From positions 620,001 to 684,000 of the forward strand of contig NW_020167540.1 in the NCBI RefSeq assembly GCF_001641265.1: DNA of 64,000 bases, given 5' to 3'. Shown in pieces: positions 63,049 to 64,000 of this stretch; the first letter of the stretch is position 1, and the number at the start of each line of letters is the position of its first letter. This stretch comes from Pseudogymnoascus destructans (taxonomy: Eukaryota > Ascomycota > Leotiomycetes > Thelebolales > Thelebolaceae). Position numbers and translations under genes: made by a program. The notes below the pieces were generated by a model. It saw only the letters and a list, made by a program, of their open reading frames with translations. It did not search any database and was not told the origin of the DNA.

Positions 63049-64000
63049 ACTAGCGAATGGGTGTTCGACTGGTAGCGCCATGTATTTATAATATAGACTG
63101 TAGCCATAGAGCCATATTAATTATGTCGTGAGTTGAGAAATATTATTCTCTGCAATTTAAATAAATTGGAACGGATTATAATAATCACACTCCTCGACGA
63201 GATATGAACTGCATTAAATTACTGACGATGACACATACCGCCAATACATATGATCTTATTACAGCAATATAAGCTGTATATTAAACGTCGAACTCGAGAT
63301 GTAGGGTTGACATCTTTTTAAGGTTTTCGCCTAACCGCATTTGGTTGTGACACTCCCGAACATTGATCGTTGCTATGTTTAGGGCATGGGCTGCCCCCTC
63401 CCCATCACCCCCAATTAATCGGAAGCGTTTATAGACCCCCATAGCTCGAATACCAGACTAGCCCTTGGGATATTTCGAGGCAATACTCTAGTTCTGATAC
63501 TCGTACGATTATCTTATAATTACATACCCAGGTGAGACTGGCAAGGACGAATCCCAACATGCAACTCCCATGTCCACACCACTGCCATGGCCTCTCCCGA
63601 CCAGGGTTAGAAGATGGGGCATTTTTTAACCGAGATCGCCATTTTCTTAGCGAGATGCCATCAAATCCATCCCCCTTTTCATGTAACTGCGTAGCCCTCG
63701 CCCAGACGAACGCAGCCATGCTCCTCCCGGCCTCGGATCTCGACGTTTTTTTTTTTCAACCCAATTTTGATGGGGTGGTCAGTCATGTGAGTTGCCACGC
63801 AGCTAGCGGGCGTGGCTCGTCTCAGTCTATATCAGAACTTCTACCGTCAAGTCCAAACTTAGTCCTTTACACATTTTTCCTTCTCGCGCGGCAACCACCC
63901 GGCATTTCTTCACACTTTCTTCACGCCAGCACACAGCTCAGTCTCGAGTGGCAGAGGGGCACACCATCTTGTGTCATCTGTCTTTGGGGATCCTAGACTA
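63049..64000. other. 3' flank, no gene recognised
   Basis: Base composition drops back to AT-rich right after the stop. 63520-63990 has a plus-strand open frame of 154 codons with no recognisable domain. Its pyrimidine-rich stretch (TCCTTCTCGCGCGGCAACC and after) may instead be the promoter of a gene beyond the window. No telomere repeat is seen. Confidence 0.45.

Overview
This is eukaryotic DNA, most likely from a filamentous ascomycete (a Sordariomycete, possibly Hypocreales, would fit, but the species cannot be named from sequence alone). Supporting signs are spliceosomal introns of about 47-74 bp with GTANGT donors and CTAAC-like branch points, several Fot/pogo DNA transposons, solo LTRs, C-to-T decay of repeats that resembles repeat-induced point mutation (RIP), and fungal specialised-metabolism enzymes. 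No rRNA, tRNA, CRISPR or bacterial operon was seen.

Layout. 1-5.9 kb: a decayed hAT transposon on the minus strand, invaded by three elements (a pogo B copy at the window edge, a solo LTR, an intact pogo A copy). 6.3-7.2 kb: an intact short-chain reductase. 7.5-9.8 kb: a pogo D copy whose catalytic core is replaced by a piece of an OrsD-type zinc-finger gene, beside a pogo E derivative. 10.2-11.7 kb: a 1.5-kb satellite of 9-bp units. 12.7-15.3 kb: relics of an MFS transporter and a cytochrome P450. 16-20.2 kb: a pogo D relic with a 355-bp hexanucleotide expansion, then a RIP-like Gypsy relic. 21-23.7 kb: two adjacent spliced genes of unknown function. 23.8-44.4 kb: a transposon-dense block (pogo families A, B, C and D, two MITEs, solo LTRs) holding an MFS transporter (26.4-28.0 kb) and a 3beta-HSD-like dehydrogenase (36-37 kb). 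45.2-51.5 kb: a compact group of tailoring genes (SDR, SRPBCC/cyclase-like, secreted BBE-type oxidase, P450). 52-58.3 kb: tandem repeats, a Copia RNase H relic, a possible DUF3716-like gene, a hAT relic and solo LTRs. 58.6-63.0 kb: a very GC-rich OrsD-type zinc-finger/RecQ-like helicase gene broken near its 3' end by two apparent 1-bp deletions.

How it fits together. The intact metabolic genes (two SDRs, 3beta-HSD, MFS, SRPBCC, BBE, P450) are the kind of set that tailors and exports one natural product, but no PKS, NRPS, terpene synthase or cyclase backbone gene lies in the window. They may be a cluster broken up by transposons or the edge of one. Large RecQ/OrsD helicase genes, satellite DNA and nested transposons are typical of subtelomeric or accessory fungal regions, and that is the most economical reading here. 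Where transposons carry in-frame stops they are described as broken and no repair is given.
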